Shown here: positions 33,214 through 42,363 of the stretch, one piece after another | Layout of the letters: every line of letters begins with the position of its first letter | Position numbering within the stretch: position 1 is the stretch's first letter | From: JBBDIP01 sp050260675 | GTDB lineage: Bacteria > Bacillota > Sulfobacillia > Fermentithermobacillales > Fermentithermobacillaceae | DNA length: 64,000 bases | NCBI GenBank assembly: GCA_050260675.1 | Contig: JBLNCN010000010.1 | Span: 62,001-126,000, forward strand | Reading direction: 5' to 3' | Notes under the pieces: model-generated | What the model was told of the DNA's origin: nothing | Database searches by the model: none | What the model saw: only the letters and a program-made list of their open reading frames with translations | Made by a program: the position numbers and the translations under genes

Positions 33214-34752
33214 TTGGATCTATTACGCTCACTCATGTCGGTCCTTGAGACACTGAATCAGGGCGTCCACGTCGTGGACGAAAAAGGCGTAACGGTGGTG
33301 TACAACCGCGCGGCGTCGGAAATGGACGGCCTGTCGGAACAGGAAGTCATAGGCAAGAGCCTCCTTGAAGTGTTCCCGTCGCTGGACCAGGACTCCAGCA
33401 CACTATTGCGAGTCCTCCGTACCGGGATCCCCCAGGAAGCCAAGCAGCAGACTTTTACCAACTACAAGGGCAAAAGGATCACCACGATCAACTTCACCAA
33501 TCCTGTGATGCTGGACGGCAAGATAGTAGGGGCATGCGAGGTATCCACCGATATCACCCGCATGAAGGAAATGGCTGAAACTATTCTTGACCTGCAGAGG
33601 GAGCTTCACGGGAAGGACGTTCCCGGCCGGTCGACCACTCGCAAAGACGCGCAGACGGCGCCCCGTAGGCTTTACACCGTCGACGACATCATCGGTGAAT
33701 CGGCGTCCATGAAGGACGTGAAATCCAGAGCTCTGCAGGTTGCCGCCGCCGACACCGGCGTCTTGGTGTGGGGAGAGACAGGCACAGGCAAGGAACTCCT
33801 GGTGCAGGCCATCCATTCGGCCTCGGCCCGCGCCCACGGGCCCTTTGTCCCCCAGAACAGCGCCGCGCTACCTGAAAGCCTGCTGGAGGGCCTGGTTTTC
33901 GGCACTGTCCGCGGGGGTTTCACTGGATCAACCGACCGTCCCGGCCTCCTGGAGCTGGCGTCAGGCGGAACCCTGTATCTCGACGAGATCGACAGTATGC
34001 CGGCCGGCCTGCAGGCAAAGCTCCTGCGAGTGCTCCAGGACAAACGGGTGAGGAGGCTGGGGGATACCCGCGAGCGCCCGGTCGACGTGCGCATTGTGGC
34101 CTCTACCAGCATGAGACCCAGCGAAGCGGTGGAGCGGGGACTTCTCCGGGCAGACCTCTACTACAGGATTTCGGTAGTGGAAATAGGGCTTCCCCCCCTA
34201 AGGGAGCGGCACGAGGATATCCCCCTACTTTGCGATCACTTTCTCCGAAAGCGGTCGGGCGCGAGTCGGCAGCGTTCGGTGTCTCCCCAGGTCATGGCGG
34301 CGTTTCTAGCGTACGATTGGCCGGGGAACGTGAGAGAACTGGAGCACGCTATAGAAGGGAGCCTGGCCTTTGCCAAGGGTCCGATGATCGGCTTGGACGA
34401 CCTACCGGCTGCTGTAAGGGGTATTATGGTTACTGCGTCAGCATATAGGCAGGAAAAGCCGCGGCCGCAAGTGCGACGGCCACAGGAGTCGCAGCCACAG
34501 GAGTCGCAGTCGCAGGATCAGCAGCCGCAGGATCGGCTGCCGCGGGGGCGACAGCCGCGGGAGCGGATCCCTATCGTCAGCGCCAGCACAGGTCTCAAGG
34601 ACGTTCTCCGCGAGAGCGAGCGTGAAGCCATAACGAAAGCGCTAAATGAGGGCGGCTCGGTGTCCGGCGCCGCCCGGATCCTGGGGATACCCAGGCAGAC
34701 TTTGCAATATCGAATGAAAGTGCTCGGTATCAGTGGCACGGGACTTGCTTAG
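33214..34752 (+). CDS. PAS-domain sigma-54-dependent transcriptional activator
   Basis: 512 residues. A PAS sensor domain (about 10-110, LNQGVHVVDEKGVTVVYNRAASEMDGL) is followed by an AAA+ sigma-54 interaction domain (about 165-395) with Walker A GETGTGKE (about 187) and Walker B GGTLYLDEIDSM, and a Fis-type helix-turn-helix at the C-terminus (about 470-505, GSVSGAARILGIPRQTLQYRMK). The GAFTGA loop that contacts sigma-54 reads GGFTGS. A Pro/Gln/Arg-rich linker of about 40 residues (about 412-450) precedes the HTH. The layout resembles RocR-type activators of amino-acid catabolism. TTG start at 33214. It most likely controls the kam operon next door. Confidence 0.9.
   Translation: MDLLRSLMSVLETLNQGVHVVDEKGVTVVYNRAASEMDGLSEQEVIGKSLLEVFPSLDQDSSTLLRVLRTGIPQEAKQQTFTNYKGKRITTINFTNPVMLDGKIVGACEVSTDITRMKEMAETILDLQRELHGKDVPGRSTTRKDAQTAPRRLYTVDDIIGESASMKDVKSRALQVAAADTGVLVWGETGTGKELLVQAIHSASARAHGPFVPQNSAALPESLLEGLVFGTVRGGFTGSTDRPGLLELASGGTLYLDEIDSMPAGLQAKLLRVLQDKRVRRLGDTRERPVDVRIVASTSMRPSEAVERGLLRADLYYRISVVEIGLPPLRERHEDIPLLCDHFLRKRSGASRQRSVSPQVMAAFLAYDWPGNVRELEHAIEGSLAFAKGPMIGLDDLPAAVRGIMVTASAYRQEKPRPQVRRPQESQPQESQSQDQQPQDRLPRGRQPRERIPIVSASTGLKDVLRESEREAITKALNEGGSVSGAARILGIPRQTLQYRMKVLGISGTGLA
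34734..34749 (+). promoter_or_regulatory. Sigma-54 (-24/-12) promoter of the kam operon
   Basis: TGGCAC (34734-34739), 5 bases, TTGCT (34745-34749): an exact match to the TGGCAC-N5-TTGCW consensus, with the required 10 bases between the GG and GC. It lies in the last codons of the sigma-54 activator gene. The start would fall near 34760, about 20 bases before kdd with its SD (GGAGGTG, 34770-34776). Confidence 0.85.
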
Positions 34753-34780
34753 ATATTAGGCGAAGACCGGAGGTGTAACC

Positions 34781-35881
34781 ATGGTGGAAATGGCCAAGAG
34801 CAAGGGCCCGGGATGCAGGTACGGTTCTCATAGAGTTCTCGAACCCAAGGGCGTGCTGCCCCAGGCAGCCTGGAAGATAGACAACTCTCCTCTCCTATAC
34901 GACAACGAAATGCTGGTGGACGTGCGTACTCTCAACATCGATGCCGCCAGCTTCAAGCAGATCCTCTCTACCTGCCCCGAAGGGCTGAGCGACCCCCAGC
35001 GCGAGCAATTCGTCGCCGACGCCGTGCTGGGAATAGTCCAGAAGAGAGGCAAGATGCACAACCCGGTGACCGGGTCCGGCGGCATGCTCCTCGGCACTAT
35101 CAAGCAGTTCGGCCCCGACGCTCCCCGGAGGGACGGCGTCAAGGTCGGCGACCGGATCGCGACCCTTGTCTCCCTTTCGCTTACGCCTCTTCACATCGAG
35201 CGAATCAGGAAAGTCTACCTGGATAAGGACCAGATCGATATCCAAGGCACGGCCGTGGTGTTCGCGTCAGGCCCCTACGCGGTCATCCCGGAAGACCTCG
35301 GCGAGAGGTTGTCTCTGGCCCTCCTGGACGTCGCCGGCGCTCCCGCCCAGGCCGCGCGGCTGGTGAAGAAGGGCGATTCTGTTCTGGTGCTGGGCGCTGG
35401 CGGCAAGTCGGGGCTCATATGCAGCGCCGTAGCCAAGAAACTCTGCGGGGAACGAGGACGGGTGATCGGCCTTGCCCACGGCAGGGCATCGTCAGAAAGG
35501 GCAAGGAAGCTTGGGGCCGCCGACGTGGTGATCTCCGCCGATGCAACCGACGCCCTGGCCACAATGGAGGCCGTGATGCAAGCAAACGGCGGCAAGAAGG
35601 TCGATCTTACCATAAACTGCGTTAACATCCCCGGTACGGAGATGGCTTCCATACTCCCTACCAGGGACGGAGGAAAAGTATACTTCTTCTCGATGGCGAC
35701 TTCGTTCACCGCGGCGGCACTTGGAGCCGAGGGTGTCGGAGCCGACGTCGAGCTCATTATCGGGAACGGCTACGCGACTCATCACGCCAGGATAGCGGTA
35801 GACCTCATCCGCTCGGACGCAAAACTAAGGAGCGCGCTCGAGGAGATGTTTCCCGACGATCCCGACGATCCGAGGAGGTAA
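34781..35881 (+). CDS. kdd: L-erythro-3,5-diaminohexanoate dehydrogenase
   Basis: A 366-residue enzyme oxidatively deaminating 3,5-diaminohexanoate to 5-amino-3-oxohexanoate with NAD(P), the step after the two aminomutases in lysine fermentation. The Rossmann motif is VLVLGAGGKSGLICSAVA (about 205-222), and the protein has the GroES-like/MDR outline (GSGGMLLGTIKQFGPDA, GVKVGDRIATLVSLSLTP). The assignment leans on its place directly before kamA and its length. ATG at 34781. First gene behind the -24/-12 promoter. Confidence 0.88.
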   Translation: MVEMAKSKGPGCRYGSHRVLEPKGVLPQAAWKIDNSPLLYDNEMLVDVRTLNIDAASFKQILSTCPEGLSDPQREQFVADAVLGIVQKRGKMHNPVTGSGGMLLGTIKQFGPDAPRRDGVKVGDRIATLVSLSLTPLHIERIRKVYLDKDQIDIQGTAVVFASGPYAVIPEDLGERLSLALLDVAGAPAQAARLVKKGDSVLVLGAGGKSGLICSAVAKKLCGERGRVIGLAHGRASSERARKLGAADVVISADATDALATMEAVMQANGGKKVDLTINCVNIPGTEMASILPTRDGGKVYFFSMATSFTAAALGAEGVGADVELIIGNGYATHHARIAVDLIRSDAKLRSALEEMFPDDPDDPRR

Positions 35882-35890
35882 AGGCACGAA

Positions 35891-37153
35891 ATGGCCTGGA
35901 AAGACATCCCGTTGTTCAAAGATGTAACTCCCGAGCAGTGGAACGACTGGCGCTGGCAGTGGAGCCATCGCATCGAGTCGGCCGAGCAGCTGTCGAAGGT
36001 CATCCCGCTCGATGAAGAGGCTATAGCCGGCATCGAAAGGGCCCTCACCCGGGTCCGCATGGCGATAACCCCTTACTATGCAAGCCTCATTGACCCCCAT
36101 GACCTTAAGTGCCCGGTCAGGCTCCAGGCCGTCCCCCGCGGGTTCGAGGCGGACGTGAAACCGTGGGAATCGGTCGACCCTCTGGATGAGGAGGCCGACT
36201 CGCCGGTCGAAGGACTGGTCCACAGGTACCCGGATAGGGTGCTTTTCCTGGTCACGGAGATGTGCTCGATGTACTGCAGGCACTGCACCCGGCGCAGGGT
36301 GGTCGGGGTGAGGGACTGCATCGCGTCGGAGGAAAGGTTGGAGAAGGGATACGAGTACATCCGCGCCCACAAAGAGGTCAGGGACGTCCTGATCTCGGGA
36401 GGTGACCCCTTCACGCTTACCGACGAGCACCTGGAGCGCATCGTACGCACAGTGCGCGAGATACCCCACGTCGAGGTGATCCGCGTGGGCACCAGGGTGC
36501 CGGTGGTCATGCCGCAGCGGGTGACCGAGGAACTTGCTTCAATGCTGGCCAAGTACCATCCCATCTATGTAAACACCCACTTCAACCATCCCAAGGAGAT
36601 AACGCCTGAATCGGCTAGAGCTTGCGCGATTCTCGCCGACCACGGCATCCCCCTGGGCAACCAGAGCGTTCTGTTGCGGGGAGTGAACAACTGCCCCGAG
36701 GTCATGAAAGACCTTGTTAGAGGCCTTGTTCGGATCCGCGTGAAGCCCTACTACATCTACCAGTGCGACCTTACCTGGGGGCTGGACCACTTCCGAACGA
36801 CCATCTCGGAGGGATTGGAGATCATGGAATCCCTGCGCGGTCACACCAGCGGCTTCTCGGTGCCCACGTACGTAGTGGACGCGCCGGGCGGCGGCGGCAA
36901 GATACCTCTGAACCCCTCCTATATCCTGACCATGGGCGAAGGCACCGTGGTAGTACGCAATTACGAGGGCGTCATCTCCGCTTACAGGGAACCCAGGTAC
37001 GACGCCGGCGAGAAGTACGGGGAGGACGGCAAGTGCGCCCTGTGCGGCGGCGATCACAAGGACTCGGTTGGAGTCGCGGGACTTCTTGCCGGCAGTAAGG
37101 TGAGCCTGGTGCCGGAAGGCAATAAGCGGCTGGAGAGGCGCAAGACGAGGTGA
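35891..37153 (+). CDS. kamA: L-lysine 2,3-aminomutase
   Basis: A 420-residue radical SAM/PLP enzyme converting L-lysine to L-beta-lysine. Cluster ligands Cys125, Cys129 and Cys132 (CSMYCRHC) and the PLP Lys337 (GGGGKIPLN) fall at the same residue numbers as in the Clostridium subterminale enzyme. ISGGDPFTL and the C-terminal zinc-type CALCGGDHKD are present. ATG at 35891, 9 bases after kdd. First step of the pathway. Confidence 0.96.
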   Translation: MAWKDIPLFKDVTPEQWNDWRWQWSHRIESAEQLSKVIPLDEEAIAGIERALTRVRMAITPYYASLIDPHDLKCPVRLQAVPRGFEADVKPWESVDPLDEEADSPVEGLVHRYPDRVLFLVTEMCSMYCRHCTRRRVVGVRDCIASEERLEKGYEYIRAHKEVRDVLISGGDPFTLTDEHLERIVRTVREIPHVEVIRVGTRVPVVMPQRVTEELASMLAKYHPIYVNTHFNHPKEITPESARACAILADHGIPLGNQSVLLRGVNNCPEVMKDLVRGLVRIRVKPYYIYQCDLTWGLDHFRTTISEGLEIMESLRGHTSGFSVPTYVVDAPGGGGKIPLNPSYILTMGEGTVVVRNYEGVISAYREPRYDAGEKYGEDGKCALCGGDHKDSVGVAGLLAGSKVSLVPEGNKRLERRKTR

Positions 37154-37157
37154 GAAG

Positions 37158-38243
37158 TTGAACCTGGCCGGTCTTGTAGCGAAGGCGGTGGCGGCCGATC
37201 CAGATGGGATGGGCGCGATTGCTGTCGTAGGCACGGCCAAGAACGTCGGGAAGACTGTGACGATGAACTACCTGGCCCACGAACTCTCGGCCAAGGGTTT
37301 CACCTTGGGACTGGTATCCAGCGGCAGGGACGGCGAGACCGTAGACTCCTTCACAGGTGAGCCGAAGCCGTCGGTGGTGCCGCCCCTCGGCTCCTGGGTA
37401 GCCACGGCAGAGGGCGTGCTGGGCGAGTCGGCTTCGCTATTGGAGATTGCCGATGTAGCCGAGCGGCCGGGACTCCTGGGACGCCTGGTCCTCGGAAGGG
37501 TGCGGGAACCGTGGCCTTTGGAGTTGGTGGGGCCGGGAAACGCCAGGGAACTGGCGGAAGTAGTCCGCTCTCTGCGGGCTTTGGGGGCCGGCATCGTCCT
37601 GGTGGACGGCGCGCTGGACAGGGTTGCAGCCGCGAACCCTGCCGTGAGCGGCGCCGTAGTACTTGCTACCGGCGCAGCGGCCGATGTGAGTCTTCAGGCT
37701 ATCGCCGAGCGCGCGGGTTTTCTGGCGTGGCTCTGGTCCAGGCCGGCTCCCCGGGAGATCGCGGTGAGAAAACTGGCCCGGGAAGCAGTTGAGGGCGGCC
37801 GGGTGGCCTTCATAGAGTATAGCGGCACAACACCCAGGCTGCGGGTGACGCCCTACCGGACGTGCCTGGGATTTGAGGAGGACATCCTCGCCAGGGCAGG
37901 CGACTCGCCCTACGTAGTGGTCCCGGGCGCGGTGAACCAAAAGTTCCTGAACGACGCAAGCTCATGGCGAGATGAAGATGATTTCGCAGTCATCGCGTCC
38001 GCGGCGGTGAACGTGTTTGCTACTGAGGATCCGAGCGTACCGATCCTGACGGTGAACCCTATGAGGCTCCTGGCTGTGACCGTGAATCCGGTGTCGTACA
38101 GGGGCGCTTCGTATGAGTCCAAAGAGATGGTCAGGACGGTCGCGTCTGTGATAGAGCGCAGGGCTGGTGTTTCCATTCCTGTGTACGACGTGGTTTCTGG
38201 GGAGAGCAGCGGGAGGGGAGTGGCCGGTATGGCTGTGGGGTAG
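37158..38243 (+). CDS. kamB: KamB, P-loop accessory/reactivase component of lysine 5,6-aminomutase
   Basis: A 361-residue P-loop protein. Walker A GTAKNVGKTVTMNYL is near residues 22-36, followed by GLVSSGRDGE and an Ala/Val-rich nucleotide-binding core. In lysine-fermenting bacteria a protein of this type is encoded between kamA and the MutS-like kamC and is linked to reactivation of the B12 aminomutase KamDE; that role is from known clusters. TTG start at 37158, 4 bases after kamA. The stop TAG (38241-38243) follows a GGGG run, and a conserved-looking kamC frame starts right there. Confidence 0.8.
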   Translation: MNLAGLVAKAVAADPDGMGAIAVVGTAKNVGKTVTMNYLAHELSAKGFTLGLVSSGRDGETVDSFTGEPKPSVVPPLGSWVATAEGVLGESASLLEIADVAERPGLLGRLVLGRVREPWPLELVGPGNARELAEVVRSLRALGAGIVLVDGALDRVAAANPAVSGAVVLATGAAADVSLQAIAERAGFLAWLWSRPAPREIAVRKLAREAVEGGRVAFIEYSGTTPRLRVTPYRTCLGFEEDILARAGDSPYVVVPGAVNQKFLNDASSWRDEDDFAVIASAAVNVFATEDPSVPILTVNPMRLLAVTVNPVSYRGASYESKEMVRTVASVIERRAGVSIPVYDVVSGESSGRGVAGMAVG

Positions 38244-38473
38244 GCGGTTTCTTCTCGGGCGAGCTTACGGCGGAAAACATAGGTTTCCTTGAAATCTTTG
38301 AAAACCTAACGCCAAAATCATCACCGGGCCGGAGGGTCAAGGCCGGGGCCAAACCCTTCTTACCCGGGCAGGAGCACACCTTAATCAGTGAATGGCAGAT
38401 TGTAAAGGATGTCGCCAAGGCCAAGGAGTCCAGCCCCGAAGTCTTTGTCAAGATAGGGGCCATCCTCGCTTCC

Positions 38474-39898
38474 ATGAAGGATCCCTTCCACGCGATCTCG
38501 CTCCTTGAAGAAGGCAGAGTGCTGACCCCGTCCGAGCTATTTCTTATCGCTCACCTGGCCTATTCCACGGGCAGAACGCTTTCGGCCATGGCCGAAGCCA
38601 AGCGCATTCCGTGGCCCAAGCGGGCAGTGCCGCCTTCTCTGGCGCCGGTAGAAAAGCGGTTGCTCCCGGGCTCAAGCGGGCAGCCGGTGTTTTACGTGGT
38701 GGACTCCTACTCGTCTGACTTGGCCAAGGTGAGGGCGGAGAGGAAGAACCGGGAGAAGGCGCTTAGGGCCGAGATGGCCAAGGAAGCCGACGCCGTTGAG
38801 AGTCTCATAGGCCGTAAGGTGGGCCTTCGTGAGGAGATCGCAATCCGGAAGTCCAACCCTGATATGGTGGACAAGGCCCGGCTTATGCCCGAGCTTGGCG
38901 AAACCCGGGAGACCCTGACCCACGTCCACTTCCGCCTAAAGGCGGCGAGGGGAGCCGTCAGGCTGGAGCGGGAGATCAACCGTCTCCGCCAACGGGAAGC
39001 CGCCCTAGAGGGCGACATACTTGCGGCGCTATCAAGGGAACTGGCGCCCAAGGCATCACAACTGCAAGATGCCGCGTGGGCGCTGGGCGAGCTCGATTTC
39101 CTGATATGCAAGGCGGACCTCGCCCTCCGGTGGAACGCCTCAGTGCCTGAGGTCTACCCTGAACATACTCGTACCCTGCGGGTTGAGGAAGGGTTTCACC
39201 CGTCGGTGCAGGAAGAGGTCGAGAGCCGGGGAGGAAGGTTCCAGCCGCTCACGCTGGACCTGGACGAACCCGTGACAGTCATCACCGGCCCCAACATGGG
39301 AGGCAAGACGGTCTCCCTGAGGACGGCCGGGCTCTGCGTGGCGCTGGCCCAATACGGGTTCCTGGTCCCCGCCAAAGGGATGAGTTTCTCGCTCTACGAC
39401 TTCGTGTACTTCCAGCCGCAGACGCCGGGAAAGCCCGGCCTCTCAAGTTTTGCCGAGGAAGTCCTGTCGCTGAAGGACCCTCTGTCCCGGCAGGGTGAGC
39501 GGGGTTTGGTCCTCCTGGACGAAGTCGGTCGGGGGACGAACCCGTCGCAAGGCTTGGCCCTGTACGCGGCGGCGCTCCAATACATGCGCGAACAGAGCCC
39601 GAGATCGACTGTGATCGCCACGACTCACTACCACGGGTTGGCGGCTTTGGTCGGCGCTCCCCACTGGCAGGTGGCGGGGCTAAGGCCCGAGTCCTTCGAC
39701 TCCGGGAGCGGGCCCAGTGATATCAACTGGCTCTACAAGCATATGGACTACAGGCTTCAGAAGGTAGGCCCTGACGCGCCGACCCCCCAGGACGCCCTTC
39801 TGGTAGCGCGGATACTGGGACTCCACGAGAGCATCATCGCCCGCGCTATGTGCCTGATCGGGAGAGGCAAGGTGACCATGGATGAGACTCCATTTTGA
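38474..39898 (+). CDS. kamC: KamC, MutS-like ATPase of the lysine aminomutase cluster
   Basis: 474 residues from the first ATG. The C-terminal half is a MutS-type ATPase: TVITGPNMGGKTVSLRTAGL (Walker A), LVLLDEVGRGTNPSQGLAL (Walker B and ABC-type signature region) and TVIATTHYHGLAAL. No mismatch-binding domain is present; a coiled-coil-like middle (about 90-180) replaces it. With KamB it is thought to reactivate KamDE. The same frame is open back to 38240 and reads like true protein (GGFFSGELTAENIGFLEIFE), yet has no ATG, GTG or TTG there, so the real N-terminus is probably about 78 residues longer. It overlaps kamD by 17 bases. Confidence 0.82.
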   Translation: MKDPFHAISLLEEGRVLTPSELFLIAHLAYSTGRTLSAMAEAKRIPWPKRAVPPSLAPVEKRLLPGSSGQPVFYVVDSYSSDLAKVRAERKNREKALRAEMAKEADAVESLIGRKVGLREEIAIRKSNPDMVDKARLMPELGETRETLTHVHFRLKAARGAVRLEREINRLRQREAALEGDILAALSRELAPKASQLQDAAWALGELDFLICKADLALRWNASVPEVYPEHTRTLRVEEGFHPSVQEEVESRGGRFQPLTLDLDEPVTVITGPNMGGKTVSLRTAGLCVALAQYGFLVPAKGMSFSLYDFVYFQPQTPGKPGLSSFAEEVLSLKDPLSRQGERGLVLLDEVGRGTNPSQGLALYAAALQYMREQSPRSTVIATTHYHGLAALVGAPHWQVAGLRPESFDSGSGPSDINWLYKHMDYRLQKVGPDAPTPQDALLVARILGLHESIIARAMCLIGRGKVTMDETPF

Positions 39899-41459
39899 CC
39901 GTTCGGCGGCGGAGAGGTGCCATGAGATAGCAGGCGCCATCGCCTCCGGCGTGAACAAGGAATTGGCCGCATACAGCACGGTGACCATCGAGCGGACGGT
40001 GGCGCGGCTCTTCGGAGTTGACGGCGTGGACTCTCACGGCGTCCCGCTGTCCAACGTGCTGGTCGACCATCTGAATGCCGCCGGCAAACTGGGTAGCGGG
40101 GTCGCGGTCCACCTCGCCAACGCGTGTCTTGCCCTGGAAGTGGGACCCCAGGAGGTCGCGGAACGGGTAGCCGCTGGGCGGCTGAATCTATCCTCGCTCC
40201 CGTGGCTCGGTCGTGAGGCTTGCGAGAGCAAGTCAGTGGAACTGGCGGAAGCGGGCTTGTCGCGGATCGCCGCCAGGCGCCGGGAGCGAGATGCCCTGCT
40301 GGAGGAAATGCCGGTAAAGGACACGCCGTGGCTCTACGTCATCGTTGCGACAGGCGACATACGGGAAGACATCGTCCAGGCGAGGATGGCGGCCTCTCAA
40401 GGCGCTGACGTCATTGCGGTCATAAGGTCCACCGGCCAGAGTCTCCTCGACTACGTCCCGTTCGGAGCGACAACTGAAGGTTACGGCGGCACCTACGCCA
40501 CGCAGGAAAACTTCAGGCTCATGCGTGCGGCGCTGGATGAAGAGTCGAGGAAACTGGGGCGGTACATAAGGCTAGTCAACTACTGCTCCGGGCTGTGCAT
40601 GCCCGAGATAGCGGCGATGGGCGCGCTTGAGCGACTGGACGTCATGCTGAACGACGCCATGTACGGCATACTTTTCCGGGACATCAACGCCGAGCGCACC
40701 CTTCGGGACCAGCGGTTCTCCCGTATGATCAACGCCTACGCCGGCATCATCATCAACACCGGAGAGGACAACTACCTGACCACGGTGGATGCCTTTAACG
40801 CCGGACCGTCCGTCGTGGCGTCCCAGTTCATCAACTACCACTTCGCCAAGCTCTCGGGTCTACCCGACCGCTGCATTGGACTTGGGCATGCGTTCCAGAT
40901 AGACCCCAGCATAGAGGATAGCCTCCTCTACGAGATCGCAGGCGCTCTGTTGGTGCGGGAGCTGTTCCCCGACTGCCCCATCAAGTTCATGCCGCCGACG
41001 GTCCACAAAACCGGGGACATCTTCTTCGCTCATGCCTTGGATACGGCCTTCAACCTGGTTTCCGTGATGACGGGGCAGTCCATTCACCTGGTCGGGATCC
41101 TGACTGAAGCCATCCATACCCCGCTTCTGCAGGACCGATACGCATCCATCCGGGCGGCTAAGTACATGCGCACTGCGGCAAAGAGCCTGGGCGCCAACCT
41201 GGACCCGTCACAGAGCGGCAGCATCGCCCAAAGGGCCAGGGACATCCTGGGCAAGACTGAATCCCTGCTGAAGGCGGTCCAGGACAAAGGCCTGTTCCGT
41301 GCCATCGAGGAAGGCACTTTCGGCGGGGTAAAGCGGAAGCGGGAGGGCGGAAAAGGCCGCGAGGGCGTGTTCCTAAAGGACGCGTGGTACCAGAACCCGA
41401 TTGAGGACATCCTCCGGCGCGAGCTCGGGACCGGCGAAAGCGAGGTGGCTCAAGGATGA
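39882..41459 (+). CDS. kamD: Lysine 5,6-aminomutase alpha subunit
   Basis: A 525-residue large subunit of the adenosylcobalamin/PLP enzyme that moves the terminal amino group of D-lysine or L-beta-lysine. TIM-barrel parts visible include DVIAVIRSTGQSLLDYVPFG, TEGYGGTYATQENFRLMR, NDAMYGILFRDIN and GAVNTGEDNY-like IIINTGEDNYLTTVDAF. ATG at 39882 lies inside the kamC 3' end and the C-terminus overlaps kamE (ATGA), a tightly coupled operon. It produces 3,5-diaminohexanoate for Kdd. Confidence 0.95.
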   Translation: MRLHFDRSAAERCHEIAGAIASGVNKELAAYSTVTIERTVARLFGVDGVDSHGVPLSNVLVDHLNAAGKLGSGVAVHLANACLALEVGPQEVAERVAAGRLNLSSLPWLGREACESKSVELAEAGLSRIAARRRERDALLEEMPVKDTPWLYVIVATGDIREDIVQARMAASQGADVIAVIRSTGQSLLDYVPFGATTEGYGGTYATQENFRLMRAALDEESRKLGRYIRLVNYCSGLCMPEIAAMGALERLDVMLNDAMYGILFRDINAERTLRDQRFSRMINAYAGIIINTGEDNYLTTVDAFNAGPSVVASQFINYHFAKLSGLPDRCIGLGHAFQIDPSIEDSLLYEIAGALLVRELFPDCPIKFMPPTVHKTGDIFFAHALDTAFNLVSVMTGQSIHLVGILTEAIHTPLLQDRYASIRAAKYMRTAAKSLGANLDPSQSGSIAQRARDILGKTESLLKAVQDKGLFRAIEEGTFGGVKRKREGGKGREGVFLKDAWYQNPIEDILRRELGTGESEVAQG

Positions 41460-42271
41460 GCGAAAGGCTGCCGACGACAAGCACAACCAGAACCACAACC
41501 GCAACCACGACCACCGGAGCCGTGAGGGACGCAGTGCTCCTTCCCTACGGCGACCACCAAAACGACGGGCTGGTGCAAGTCAGTTTCACGCTGCAGGTGC
41601 CTGACGGTCCCCTGGGCGATGAAGCGGCGCGCCAAGTGATGCGCCTCATGTCCTTAAAAGACCCCCAGGTAGTGGAGTCTACAGCGCTTGGAGAGGACTA
41701 CACGTTCTTCGTGGGATACGGCAAGATGTCGCGGCCTGTGGAGATGGGAAAACTCAAGGTAGCGCGTCCGATGTGGGACAAACTGGAGCCGCCGGCCATG
41801 GAGGCCATGGTCCAGTCCAAACTGGGGCGGCCCATTTCCGTAACCGGTGCGGCAACGGGGTCCGATGCCCACACTGTGGGCCTTGACGCCATCCTCAACT
41901 ACAAGGGATTTGCAGGAGACCACGGCCTGGAGGCATATTCGTGTTTCCGTGTGGTTAACATGGGTTCTCAGGTGCCCAATGAAGCGCTGGTGCAGCGGGC
42001 GTGGGAGGAGAAGGCCGACGCCATCCTGGTCTCCCAGGTGGTGACCCAGGGCAACGTCCATCTCTCCAACCTCACGAACCTGGTCGAGCTCCTTGAGGCG
42101 GAGGGCTGGCGCGACAAGGTAGTGCTCGTGGCCGGGGGACCGCGCCTGACCCACTCCCTGGCGATCGAGCTTGGCTACGACGCGGGATTCGGCGCCGGCA
42201 CAAAACCGTCTGATGTAGCGTCCTATCTTTGCCAGGAAGTGATACGGCGCAAGGGCACGTTCCTGTATTGA
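41456..42271 (+). CDS. kamE: Lysine 5,6-aminomutase beta subunit
   Basis: A 271-residue cobalamin- and PLP-binding subunit. His139 in DAHTVGLDAIL is the base-off cobalt ligand and Lys150 (NYKGFAGDHGLE) the PLP lysine; the 11-residue spacing equals that of the C. sticklandii enzyme (His133/Lys144). The C-terminal Rossmann domain has LVAGGPRLTHSLA and DAGFGAGTKPSDVA. The first 22 residues form an odd Thr-rich stretch (TTSTTRTTTATTTT). ATGA overlap with kamD. Last gene of the operon. Confidence 0.95.
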   Translation: MSERLPTTSTTRTTTATTTTGAVRDAVLLPYGDHQNDGLVQVSFTLQVPDGPLGDEAARQVMRLMSLKDPQVVESTALGEDYTFFVGYGKMSRPVEMGKLKVARPMWDKLEPPAMEAMVQSKLGRPISVTGAATGSDAHTVGLDAILNYKGFAGDHGLEAYSCFRVVNMGSQVPNEALVQRAWEEKADAILVSQVVTQGNVHLSNLTNLVELLEAEGWRDKVVLVAGGPRLTHSLAIELGYDAGFGAGTKPSDVASYLCQEVIRRKGTFLY

Positions 42272-42363
42272 AACAGTGATATGAGGTGAGTAGAATTACT
42301 GAGGGCAAAATTCTCGGGCAAACAACCAACGAACTTATCTGCGTTTCTCATGGGGGTGGCATC

